Part shown: positions 52,339-61,717 of the stretch, piece after piece
Position numbering within the stretch: the stretch's first letter is position 1
Layout: the number at the start of each line of letters is the position of its first letter
Assembly: GCA_011053055.1 (NCBI GenBank)
Contig: DRHT01000031.1
Span: 62,001-126,000 of the forward strand
Origin: Halopseudomonas sabulinigri
GTDB taxonomy: Bacteria; Pseudomonadota; Gammaproteobacteria; Pseudomonadales; Pseudomonadaceae
Direction: 5' to 3'
DNA: 64,000 bases
Program-made: the position numbers and the translations under genes
The notes under the pieces: generated by a model
What the model saw: the letters and a program-made list of their open reading frames with translations, nothing else
Databases searched by the model: none
Told to the model about the DNA's origin: nothing

Positions 52339-53394
52339 TTAATCAGCTGCAGGAGCGGCTTCTGGAAAAGAGCTTGTGGCAGCAACAATCCGATTGCGTC
52401 CGCCGCTTTTGGCATCATACATGCGCTTGTCGGCGACTTTCAGTAAGGCGCTCAGATCAGCCCCATCATCGTTCAAGGTCGCCACGCCACCACTAAAACT
52501 CATCTGCAACGCAGTGCCATCGGCCAGCTGCAATGGCGTGGTAGCCAATTGCTGACGCAGCTGATCTGCCAAGCTAGCGGCCTGATGGTGATCCGCGCCG
52601 AGCAGCAGAACGGCGAATTCTTCGCCACCCAGCCGGCAAGCCAAGTCAGAGCCACGCAGGCGACCAGATAGCAAATGAGCCGCATGCTGCAAGGCTTGAT
52701 CCCCTATATCGTGTCCGTATTGATCATTCACTCGCTTGAACATGTCCAGATCCACCACCACCAGGGACAGCGCCATTCCACTGCGCTCTGCCTGGCTGCG
52801 CAAGCGAAGGAACTCTTCACCCAGGCGCATGCGGTTGGCGATGCCAGTCAGGTTGTCAGTGCCGGCTAGCTCAATCAAGCGTGCCTCATTGCTCGTGCGG
52901 CTGCGCTCATAGATATGTGAAAACAGCATTACCGCAAAACTACTGAAGGCAAGGTTGGTGGCAATGAGTGCGTCCATCGAATTCTCGCCGGTCATGTAAC
53001 GCACATTGAAGGCGATGACCGCCGCGGTAACAAAGATCAACGACATCCATAGGCCGCCGCGCTGGCCCAGCAGCAGGTAGGAAATGATGGGGATGGTTTG
53101 AATCCATGCAAACACGGTGAAAGAGGTTTTTGGCAGCAATAAAGCAAATACCATCATGCAGAAAAAAAGGACTAGATAAGCGACCGTCCAGGCAACCAGA
53201 TGCCGGGTGGTCGGCACAACGCGCTGCAAGCTCAGCGCAAAAAATGCATACGCCACTTCCAGCCCCGCCAGCAAATACATCCCGCGATAGCTATTCAAGC
53301 CAGCGAAGATAAGACCAAAGACAAATGTGAGCCACAACAACGCCCGCAAAACGGAACGGCGATGGCTTTGATTTTGTTCGAGTTGCTTGGCCAT
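52339..53394 (-). CDS. Membrane diguanylate cyclase
   Basis: TM N-terminus, RGSD I-site, RLGGEEF. Confidence 0.87.
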   Translation of the reverse strand: MAKQLEQNQSHRRSVLRALLWLTFVFGLIFAGLNSYRGMYLLAGLEVAYAFFALSLQRVVPTTRHLVAWTVAYLVLFFCMMVFALLLPKTSFTVFAWIQTIPIISYLLLGQRGGLWMSLIFVTAAVIAFNVRYMTGENSMDALIATNLAFSSFAVMLFSHIYERSRTSNEARLIELAGTDNLTGIANRMRLGEEFLRLRSQAERSGMALSLVVVDLDMFKRVNDQYGHDIGDQALQHAAHLLSGRLRGSDLACRLGGEEFAVLLLGADHHQAASLADQLRQQLATTPLQLADGTALQMSFSGGVATLNDDGADLSALLKVADKRMYDAKSGGRNRIVAATSSFPEAAPAAD

Positions 53395-53645
53395 TTTTTT
53401 CCTTTTAAATCACCCTTTGCAACGGGCGCAGCAACATACTTCGGAACAAACAACAACCCAATAGTATCCATTCAAGTAGGCAATATGCGAATCGGGGCTG
53501 AAAAAACTCTGGCATTTGTGCCGAATGTCTTCTCAAGAGGTCAATATCTTGTCATGCTTGCAAAATAGTCTAAGTAATAGCCATCTGCCTTTACTTGACA
53601 AAATAAAGCACAGAATAACAGACAAATGGCGCCAAGGATCTTGAA

Positions 53646-54650
53646 GTGACCGCGATTCCACTGCTGGTATGTGACGACTCCAATATGGCTCGCAAGCAGC
53701 TGATTCGAGCACTGCCGGCAAATTGGCCGTTTCGAATTACGCAAGCCACCAATGGCTTGGAGGGTTTGGAGGCGATTCGCGCCGGCGCAGGGCAAATAGT
53801 TTTGCTCGATTTGACGATGCCCGAGCTTGATGGTTTCGGCGTGCTGGCGGCGCTGCGCGAAGAAGCGCTCGAGTGTGAAGTTATAGTGGTTTCTGGCGAC
53901 GTCCAGGAAGAAGCCGTGCGCCGCGCCAAAGCGTTAGGCGCACGCGCGTTCATCAAGAAACCAGCTGACCCTATGCAGTTAGCTGAAGCGCTGAATTCCC
54001 TGGGTGTCGAGGTGCCGCTCACTACGCCTGCAACAGACGGCCGGGAAAGCGAATTTCCGCTGCCCAACGTTTCTTTCCGCGATGCCTTCCGTGAAGTATC
54101 CAATGTTGCCATGGGGCGTGCCGCCGAACTGCTAGGGCGGGTGCTCAATCTGTTCATCAAGCTGCCCATACCCAACGTCAATATTTTGGAAGTCGGCGAG
54201 CTGCACATGGCGCTGGCCGACGCTCAGCGCGGGCAGCGATTGTCTGCCATTTGCCAAGGCTTTATTGGCGGCGGCGTTGCCGGAGAAGCCTTGTTGATCT
54301 TCCATGACTCAGAGATTGGCGATGTAGCCCAACTGCTGAACGCGCGCGAAGATGAAAACGCACAGCTTGAAATGCTGCTGGATTTGGCCAGCATCATCAT
54401 CGGCGCTTGCCTCAACGGCCTGTCTGAGCAGCTGAACATCACCCTGTCACAGGGACACCCGATGGTGCTAGGCCAACATTGTCCTATTGAAGACCTAATT
54501 CGCATCAACCAACGCCGCTGGAAGCGCACCTTGGCTGTGGAAATCAGCTACGGTCTGGAAGACCTGGAGATTCATTTCGACCTGTTGCTGCTGTTTACCG
54601 AAGACTCGGTCCCTCGGCTACGGGAAACCCTCGACTTCATGATCAACTGA
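53646..54650 (+). CDS. Response regulator with C-terminal CheC-like phosphatase domain (GTG start)
   Basis: REC: LLVCDDSNMARKQL...IVLLDLTMPELDGFG...IKKPADP; CheC: DAFREVSN-x22-P. Confidence 0.88.
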   Translation: MTAIPLLVCDDSNMARKQLIRALPANWPFRITQATNGLEGLEAIRAGAGQIVLLDLTMPELDGFGVLAALREEALECEVIVVSGDVQEEAVRRAKALGARAFIKKPADPMQLAEALNSLGVEVPLTTPATDGRESEFPLPNVSFRDAFREVSNVAMGRAAELLGRVLNLFIKLPIPNVNILEVGELHMALADAQRGQRLSAICQGFIGGGVAGEALLIFHDSEIGDVAQLLNAREDENAQLEMLLDLASIIIGACLNGLSEQLNITLSQGHPMVLGQHCPIEDLIRINQRRWKRTLAVEISYGLEDLEIHFDLLLLFTEDSVPRLRETLDFMIN

Positions 54651-54681
54651 CCACGTGATCAACTGAATAAAGGCAAGGCGC

Positions 54682-55635
54682 ATGGCTGCTCAGTTTGACA
54701 TCAACGAACTCCACTGGCTGCTCGACATCGTCCAGAGCATCGATGTGGGCGTGGTAGTGATGGACCGTGAATACAAGATTGAGGTTTGGAACAGCTTTAT
54801 GGAGAACCACTCCGGCTTAGGCTCGGCAGAGGTCAACCAGCGCTCATTGTTCGAGCTGTTTCAGGAAATAGACCAAACCTGGTTTACCCAAAAGGTCGAA
54901 ACTTCGGTCATGTTAGGCACCCGCGCTTTTACCATCTGGGAGCAGCGGCCCAACCTGTTTCGCTTCAAAAGCTACCAGCCGATCACCGGGCTAGCCGATG
55001 AAATGTACCAGAATGTCACCATTTTGCCGCTGCGCAGCAGTACCGGCAAAACCGATCACGTGTGTTTAATTATTTATGATGTAACCGGAGTCGCTGTAAA
55101 CAAACGGCAACTCGAGTCTGCCAATACTAAGCTGAGAGAGTTAGCGCTGCGTGACGGCCTGACCGGGTTACTCAATCGGCGTTACTGGGAAAGCTGCCTG
55201 GAGCACGAGTTCGCACGTCACCAGCGCTATGACAACGAAGTCTGCCTGGTCATGTTCGATATCGACCACTTCAAGAAGGTCAACGATACCTTCGGCCATC
55301 AGGCCGGTGACGAGGTTATCCGCACGACTGCGCGCTTGACCGAACAGCTGGCCAGAGAAACCGATTTTTGCGGACGTTACGGTGGCGAAGAGTTTGTTGT
55401 GCTGCTGCCAGACACGCCTTTGGAAGGAGCTCAACAATTTGCCGAGCGCCTCAGGCAAAGCGTCGAGCGTCAGCAACTGGACCACCAGGGTACGCCCGTG
55501 ACCTTCACCATCAGCTTAGGCGTTGCGCGCCTGACGGATGGCATGGAAAGTTACAAAGAGTTGATTGAGCGCGCCGACAAAGCGCTTTACCAGTCCAAAG
55601 AAGCTGGCCGCAACCTCACCACCATTGCGGAATAA
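54682..55635 (+). CDS. PAS-GGDEF diguanylate cyclase
   Basis: PAS VQSIDVGVVVMDREYKIEVWNSFMENHSGL, RETD I-site, RYGGEEF. Confidence 0.9.
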   Translation: MAAQFDINELHWLLDIVQSIDVGVVVMDREYKIEVWNSFMENHSGLGSAEVNQRSLFELFQEIDQTWFTQKVETSVMLGTRAFTIWEQRPNLFRFKSYQPITGLADEMYQNVTILPLRSSTGKTDHVCLIIYDVTGVAVNKRQLESANTKLRELALRDGLTGLLNRRYWESCLEHEFARHQRYDNEVCLVMFDIDHFKKVNDTFGHQAGDEVIRTTARLTEQLARETDFCGRYGGEEFVVLLPDTPLEGAQQFAERLRQSVERQQLDHQGTPVTFTISLGVARLTDGMESYKELIERADKALYQSKEAGRNLTTIAE

Positions 55636-55816
55636 GACCACATTCAAAAGTCATTTCTGTGAAGCATTTCACATCTCACAAATAGCCGGGTATGATGCGC
55701 GGCAAGGGATCGAAAGCGTCAAGGAAGAGGCTATTATAGAATAAAACCTGCCTGATAGACGTTTTTCTGACAGCATCCAAGCCATAGCAAGTCAACCAAC
55801 ACACGGCAGTCTGACC

Positions 55817-55981
55817 ATGAAATCACCTACACGCGGGTGGCGCTGGGCCTATCGCAAGACCCGCAGCTACCACACTACAAAATTGCAGGCGCTATACCGC
55901 GCGACTCGTTACTGGGCAACCGGTGATACCGGCTCCTTTATCAGCCATGGCGGCTTTCGCAAGACACGCATTCGGCGCTGA
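55817..55981 (+). CDS. Candidate 54-aa basic micro-protein
   Basis: MKSPTRGWRWAYRKTRSYHTTKLQALYRATRYWATGDTGSFISHGGFRKTRIRR; 10 Arg, 4 Lys, 1 acidic residue; too short for the supplied ORF track. Confidence 0.45.
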   Translation: MKSPTRGWRWAYRKTRSYHTTKLQALYRATRYWATGDTGSFISHGGFRKTRIRR

Positions 55982-56048
55982 TAGCGCTGCTGGCCAGCAA
56001 GTCCAATCTGATACACTGCAAGGCCTTTCTTCGCTTCAGGCCAGCCCC

Positions 56049-57431
56049 GTGACCCAGACTACCTTCGACTCGCTAAAACTGCCCCAGGCTATGCTCGATA
56101 CCCTGCAGCAAATGGGCTATGCGAGCATGACGCCGATTCAAGCCGAAGCGCTGCCGCTGATACTTCAGGGCAATGATCTGCTGGCCCAGTCACGTACCGG
56201 CAGCGGCAAGACAGCCGCCTTCGGTATCGGCCTGCTGACCCCACTAAACCCGCAGTTCTTTGGCTGCCAGGCACTGGTGCTGAGCCCTACGCGCGAATTG
56301 GCGACGCAAACGGCTACAGCCTTGCGTAACCTGGCACGCGGGCTGCCCAATATCAAAATTATTACGCTATGCGGTGGTACTCCTTTTGGACCGCAAGCCG
56401 CCTCGCTGGAACAAGGTGCACACGTCATCGTCGGCACGCCCGGTCGAATCCAAGATCACTTGGCTCGCGGTACTCTGACCCTCGACAACCTTAACTGCCT
56501 GGTGCTAGACGAAGCCGACCGGATGCTCGACATGGGTTTTGTCGACCCTATCCGCGAGATCATCGGTCACACGCCAAAGCGCCGCCAGACTCTGTTGTTT
56601 TCAGCAACCTACCCGTCAGGTTTGAAATCATTGGCCAGCGAATTCATGCGCGAGCCGAAACAGATCACCATAAGCGATGCCAGCCCAAGCAATCCCATCA
56701 CTCAGCGCTTCTACGAAATTGAAGAGAAGCAACGCTTTGATGCCGTGTTACGTTTGCTCGCCGCCGATCGACCACAACCCTGTATCGCGTTTTGTCACAC
56801 TCGCCAGCAGTGTCAGGAACTGGCCGACTTTTTGAACGCCAATAGCATCAGTGCGCAAGCTATACACGGTGACATGGAGCAACGCGACCGCGATCAAGTA
56901 CTGGCATTGTTTGCCAATCAGAGCTGCAGCGTGCTGACCGCGACCGATGTTGCCGCCCGAGGCATCGATATCGAAGGCGTTGCAGCGGTAATCAACGTAG
57001 AACTCTCGGCTGATCCTTCCGCGCATACCCACCGCATTGGGCGTAGCGGCCGTGCCGGCCAGTCCGGCTTGGCGCTGAGCCTGGTGGCCCCTCGCGAACT
57101 CAAACGTTCGCGCGCAATTGAAGAAACCAGTGGTGAACCGCTGAACTGGCAGGAGCTCGACAGCTTGCCTGCCAGACTCGACCAGCCAATGATCGCGCCC
57201 ATGCGCACGCTGGCGGTAGCCGGTGGCCGCAAGGACAAGTTACGCCCCGGCGACCTGCTTGGCGCCCTCACTGGCGACGCGGGCTTATCGGCAGATGCAA
57301 TTGGCAAGATCAGCATCAGTGACTATCAAGCCTTGGTCGCTATTCGCCGCGATCAGGCCAAGCAGGCACTCGCGCGACTGAGCGAAGGTAAGATCAAGGG
57401 CCGCAACTTCAGGGTGCGCCTGCTGTCATAG
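56049..57431 (+). CDS. dbpA: ATP-dependent RNA helicase DbpA
   Basis: DEAD-box motifs (AQSRTGSGKTAAF, PTRELA, VLDEADRMLDMGF, SATY, HRIGRSGRAG), C-terminal RNA-binding domain (KLRPGDLLGALTGDAGLSADAIGKISI); GTG start VTQTTFDSLKLPQ preferred. Confidence 0.93.
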   Translation: MTQTTFDSLKLPQAMLDTLQQMGYASMTPIQAEALPLILQGNDLLAQSRTGSGKTAAFGIGLLTPLNPQFFGCQALVLSPTRELATQTATALRNLARGLPNIKIITLCGGTPFGPQAASLEQGAHVIVGTPGRIQDHLARGTLTLDNLNCLVLDEADRMLDMGFVDPIREIIGHTPKRRQTLLFSATYPSGLKSLASEFMREPKQITISDASPSNPITQRFYEIEEKQRFDAVLRLLAADRPQPCIAFCHTRQQCQELADFLNANSISAQAIHGDMEQRDRDQVLALFANQSCSVLTATDVAARGIDIEGVAAVINVELSADPSAHTHRIGRSGRAGQSGLALSLVAPRELKRSRAIEETSGEPLNWQELDSLPARLDQPMIAPMRTLAVAGGRKDKLRPGDLLGALTGDAGLSADAIGKISISDYQALVAIRRDQAKQALARLSEGKIKGRNFRVRLLS

Positions 57432-57481
57432 CGCCAACCGTAATCCCCATAACCGATAAATACCGATAACGAGCGCCGTCC

Positions 57482-59380
57482 ATGGATGCCAGTCAGCAAC
57501 TGATTCTGTTGATTCTTGGTTGTACCATTGCATTATTTCTATGGGGCCGCTGGCGCCACGATGTGGTGGCCTTGGCCGCTTTGATGGCCTGCGTGGTTAC
57601 CGGCTTAACCCCAGCCGCGGATGCGTTTGTCGGCTTTGGTCATCCTGCGGTAATTACCGTGGCGGCTGTGCTGATTTTGAGCAAGGGCCTGCAAACCACC
57701 GGCGCCGTAGAAGCACTGGCCCAGCGCGCCCTACCCAAGAACGGCGGCCCTTTGCTCAGCCTGGCCGTGCTAACTCTGCTGGGTGCAGGCTTATCAGCGT
57801 TCATGAACAACGTTGGAGCCATGGCACTACTCATGCCGCTTGCGCTGCAACTCGCGGCGCGTGAAGGCATGCCGCCCGGCAAAGTCCTCATGCCACTGGC
57901 GTTTGGCACCATTCTAGGCGGCATGACCACGCTAATTGGTACTCCTCCTAACCTAATTGTCGCCGGCTTCCGCGCCCGCGAAGACCTTGGCGGCTTCGGC
58001 ATGTTCGACTTCACGCCAGTGGGCATCGCAGTCGCCATAGCCGGGGTGATCTTTGTCGTCTTCACCAGCCGCTGGCTGGTGCCACGTCGCGAGCAGCCCG
58101 ACGTGGGCAGCTTCGATACCGGCACCTACCTGACCGAAGTGCATATTGACGCCGACAGCAAAGTCGATGGCAAAACCCTGGCGGAAGTTGAGCTACTACT
58201 GGAAGAGAACGACGCGCAAATTGTCGGCATGGTACGCAATGACTTTCGCGTCACCGCCCCCATGCCCAGCCGCGTGTTGCGGGCCGGCGACATTCTGGTA
58301 ATCGAGGCAGAGCCTGAAGGGCTAGGCTCTTCGCTCACCCGTCTGGGCCTGAAACTGGAAGAAGCAGTACCCACCAACGGCAATGACAAGCAGGACGAAG
58401 GGCAGGACAGCGAAGAAAAAAACGAGTCGGCAAGCAGCGAAAAAGAACCCCCGCAGAGCGATGCTACGGCTGAGCAGAATAAGGACAAAGATAAAGAGAA
58501 AAGCAGCAAGCCCTCACTGTCCGATGAAATAACGCTACAGGAGCTCGCAGTGCAGCCCGGCGCCGACATCCTCGGTCGCAGCGCATCCCACATTCAACTG
58601 CGCACGCGTTTCGGCATCAACTTGCTGGCCATATCCCGCCGCGGCCATCGCTCTATTCGCCGGCTGCGCTGGACCGAGATCCAAGCCGGCGATGTGCTGC
58701 TGATGCAAGGAACCCCGGAAGCCATCTCTGGTTTTGCCAGCGAGTACGGCTGCGTCCCCTTAGCACCACGGGCCATTCTAATTCCCGACGGGCGTCAAGC
58801 GCTGACTGCCGCCGGCATCATGCTGTGCTCCATCGCGCTGGCCGCCTTCGGCATCCTGCCGGCGGCGGTCGCCTTTATGGCCGGGGTGTTGGGTTACATG
58901 CTGACCCGCGTGATACCCCTGCGGCGCATTTATGAGGCGGTCGATTGGCCAATCATAGTGCTGCTGGCTGCGCTTATGCCGATGGCAGCCGCGATGGCCG
59001 ATACCGGCGCTGCCGACCTGCTGGCCAAAACGCTATTGGATAACTTTGCGCAGGGTAACGCAGTCATTGCTTTGGTTTTGATGCTGGTCGTCACCATGAC
59101 GCTGTCGGATTTCATGAACAACGCTGCCACCGCAGCCGTCATGTGCCCAATCGCATTGAGTGTCGCAGGGCAACTGGAGGTTAATCCCGACAGTTTTCTC
59201 ATGGCTGTAGCCATCGGCGCTTCCTGTGCGTTCCTGACGCCAATCGGCCACCAGAACAACACATTGATTCTTGGCCCCGGCGGCTTTCGCTTTGGCGATT
59301 ACTGGCGTCTTGGCCTGCCCCTGGAGCTGCTGGTCGTTGCCGTCAGCGTCCCTATGCTGCTGTGGGTGTGGCCACTTTAA
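57482..59380 (+). CDS. SLC13/DASS-type permease with TrkA-C domains
   Basis: SKGLQTTGAVEALAQ, FGTILGGMTTLIGTPPNLIVAGF, SDFMNNAATAAVMCPIAL, TrkA-C-like central region. Confidence 0.9.
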   Translation: MDASQQLILLILGCTIALFLWGRWRHDVVALAALMACVVTGLTPAADAFVGFGHPAVITVAAVLILSKGLQTTGAVEALAQRALPKNGGPLLSLAVLTLLGAGLSAFMNNVGAMALLMPLALQLAAREGMPPGKVLMPLAFGTILGGMTTLIGTPPNLIVAGFRAREDLGGFGMFDFTPVGIAVAIAGVIFVVFTSRWLVPRREQPDVGSFDTGTYLTEVHIDADSKVDGKTLAEVELLLEENDAQIVGMVRNDFRVTAPMPSRVLRAGDILVIEAEPEGLGSSLTRLGLKLEEAVPTNGNDKQDEGQDSEEKNESASSEKEPPQSDATAEQNKDKDKEKSSKPSLSDEITLQELAVQPGADILGRSASHIQLRTRFGINLLAISRRGHRSIRRLRWTEIQAGDVLLMQGTPEAISGFASEYGCVPLAPRAILIPDGRQALTAAGIMLCSIALAAFGILPAAVAFMAGVLGYMLTRVIPLRRIYEAVDWPIIVLLAALMPMAAAMADTGAADLLAKTLLDNFAQGNAVIALVLMLVVTMTLSDFMNNAATAAVMCPIALSVAGQLEVNPDSFLMAVAIGASCAFLTPIGHQNNTLILGPGGFRFGDYWRLGLPLELLVVAVSVPMLLWVWPL

Positions 59381-59411
59381 GGCCTAGACCACGCCGGTCA
59401 AATTGCATGTT

Positions 59412-59448
59412 TCTCTAGCTCTGACTCAAACAGGATCAGAGCTAGAGA
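59412..59448. repeat. Perfect 13-bp inverted repeat between convergent genes
   Basis: TCTCTAGCTCTGA-ctcaaacagga-TCAGAGCTAGAGA. Confidence 0.8.
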
Positions 59449-59482
59449 TAGACAGCCCGACACCAGCAACAGCTGCTGCGAT

Positions 59483-60010
59483 TTATTCGCTGATCAGGCC
59501 GCATGCAACACGCGCACCGCCACCACCCAATTTTTCCGGTTGATCGGAATTGTTGTCACCGCCCGCATGCACCATCAACGCACGCCCTTCAATTTCTGCC
59601 AGCGTTTTGATTCTTGGCGCCAGTACCGGGTAGTCGGCAACACCCTGAGCATTAACATACAGCCCAGGCAGATCACCTAAATGACCCTCTCCGTATGGCC
59701 CAAGGTGCTCACCCGTGCTGGCGGGATCGTAGTGACTGCCTGCCGCAGCCGCCGGAGTAGGCTTGCCATCCTTATCGGCGGTGGCACAACTGGGGTTTTC
59801 GTGTACGTGGAAGCCATGTAAACCGGCAGGCAGCGATTTCAGGTTTGGCGTAAACAACAGCCCATCGTCGGTTTCGCTGATCACAACAGTACCAATTGAC
59901 TCCTGCTTGCCGTCCAGCCCCACCTTGTTAATGGTCACTTCTTGGGAGGCCGCTTGGGCCATTCCCGCCGTCAATGCCAGTGCCAATGCCAATCCGTTAC
60001 GTGCTTTCAT
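59483..60010 (-). CDS. sodC: Periplasmic Cu/Zn superoxide dismutase
   Basis: Signal peptide; GLHGFHVHENPSCATADKDGK, AAGSHYDPASTGEHLGPYGEGHLGDLPGL, GGARVACGLI. Confidence 0.94.
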   Translation of the reverse strand: MKARNGLALALALTAGMAQAASQEVTINKVGLDGKQESIGTVVISETDDGLLFTPNLKSLPAGLHGFHVHENPSCATADKDGKPTPAAAAGSHYDPASTGEHLGPYGEGHLGDLPGLYVNAQGVADYPVLAPRIKTLAEIEGRALMVHAGGDNNSDQPEKLGGGGARVACGLISE

Positions 60011-60186
60011 AATGAACTCCAGTTGTCATGTCGCATGAGGGCAGAACGGAGAATTAACCAGGCCAGCGCGAGCTGGCCCCATTTCCCCGCCTCTGTGATA
60101 GTGACAGGACACCAGCGCGGTTGTTCCTTCTGCCTGCACGCACAACGCCGGCCTAACCAAGAGCGCGGCGCGTCATTCTGCGTGAT

Positions 60187-60369
60187 CTAGTCACCCGGCG
60201 ACGGCTCAGCAACCGCACTGAAGTCTTCTTTATAACGCACCGCGCAATCGGGACAGGCGAAACTATCTGGCAGCGTTTCCCAACGGGTGCCCGCCGCAAA
60301 CCCCTGATGCGGATCACCCTGCGCTTCGTCATATTCGTAATCACACTCGGGGCAACGATAGCGGCTCAT
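60187..60369 (-). CDS. Rubredoxin (AlkG1-like)
   Basis: CPECDYEYDEAQGDPHQGFAAGTRWETLPDSFACPDCAVRYKEDF; overlaps alkB by 4 bp. Confidence 0.92.
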   Translation of the reverse strand: MSRYRCPECDYEYDEAQGDPHQGFAAGTRWETLPDSFACPDCAVRYKEDFSAVAEPSPGD

Positions 60370-61574
60370 GCTGTCGCCTCCACCATCCCCGGCACCTGGC
60401 TTTCAGGGCTCAATGCATAACGACGCATCAACATTTCCTTTTTCGCCGGCAAAAAGTTGATGCGCTCAGGGTCGCGATCGACCGCGTCCAGCAAGCGTTT
60501 ATCCATTACCTTGAACCATAGCGGCGGAAAATACGCCAACAGATACATGCCAGGGTACCCGCTTGGCAAACGCGGCAGATCCTCGAAGTCGCGTAGCGAT
60601 TGATAGCGCCGTGTGGGATGCGCGTGATGGTCGGAATGGCGTTGCAGGTGAAACAACGTCCAATTGGAAAACAGGTGGTTACTGTTCCAGGAATGATGCG
60701 GCTGACAACGTTCATAGCGACCACTCGGCTGCTTGATACGTAGCAGGCCGTAATGCTCGATGTAGTTGGCCTGGGTCAGCTGGAATGCACCCCAGAAGGC
60801 TATCAGCAGCATAATCGGCAATATCCCGATACCCAGCCAGGCAATCAACCCTCCGTAAAGCAGGGCACTGATCAGCGCCGGTTGCAGAATTTCATTCTCT
60901 AGGCTCCATACCGACTTCCCGCAGCGGTCCAGCCGTTGCGCCTCCAAATCCCAAGCACGAAAGAAAGCGCCGGGCATCTCGCGGAATACGAAGCGATAAA
61001 CGCTCTCGCCCATACGCGACGAAGCAGGATCTTCGGGCGTCGCCACATCACGGTGGTGGCCGCGATTGTGCTCTACGAAGAAATGCCCGTAACAACCCAG
61101 CGCCAGGGTGATCTTGGCGAGCCAGCGCTCAAGCGTGCTCTTCTTGTGGCCCATTTCATGACCCAGATTCAAGCCAAAGCCCAACGAGCCTCCGGTGGCC
61201 AGAATCACCGCCAGAATGCCATGCCAAGGTAATTCGTGAGTGCCCAGGAAAATGATGTTGACCAGAAAACTGACCCAAAGAATGGGCACCAGTGCGTAAG
61301 TGACATAACGGTAATAGGGGTCAGCCTCCAACGCAGGAACAGCCTCCTCCGGTGGGTTGCTCAAATCCTCACCCAGCAGACCATCCAGCATGGGGATGAC
61401 CACGTAGCCGAATAATGTCGATATCCAGAGCCACATGACGTTCGGTGAAACCAACATATAGAGAAGCGGGCCGACCAACGCCAGGCACGGTACCAGCAGT
61501 GAGAACAACCAAAGCCGACGCTTACGGTCGACGTAACCGAAGAGGCCATTGTCCGGTGCAGCAATAGCGGTCAT
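60366..61574 (-). CDS. alkB: Alkane 1-monooxygenase
   Basis: His motifs HEMGHKKS, EHNRGHHRDV, LQRHSDHHAHPTRRYQSLR, plus NYIEHYGLLR. Confidence 0.95.
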   Translation of the reverse strand: MTAIAAPDNGLFGYVDRKRRLWLFSLLVPCLALVGPLLYMLVSPNVMWLWISTLFGYVVIPMLDGLLGEDLSNPPEEAVPALEADPYYRYVTYALVPILWVSFLVNIIFLGTHELPWHGILAVILATGGSLGFGLNLGHEMGHKKSTLERWLAKITLALGCYGHFFVEHNRGHHRDVATPEDPASSRMGESVYRFVFREMPGAFFRAWDLEAQRLDRCGKSVWSLENEILQPALISALLYGGLIAWLGIGILPIMLLIAFWGAFQLTQANYIEHYGLLRIKQPSGRYERCQPHHSWNSNHLFSNWTLFHLQRHSDHHAHPTRRYQSLRDFEDLPRLPSGYPGMYLLAYFPPLWFKVMDKRLLDAVDRDPERINFLPAKKEMLMRRYALSPESQVPGMVEATA

Positions 61575-61717
61575 GTGATCATCCTTTTATTGTTGTGGTT
61601 ATGACCCTGACATCTTCTGCTCAGCAATCAATAACAACACCCGTTGCAACCGGCAAATTATCGTCATATTGTGACATCAGCTACTGCCCCAATCCCCTAA
61701 CCACAACAAGGTTCAGT

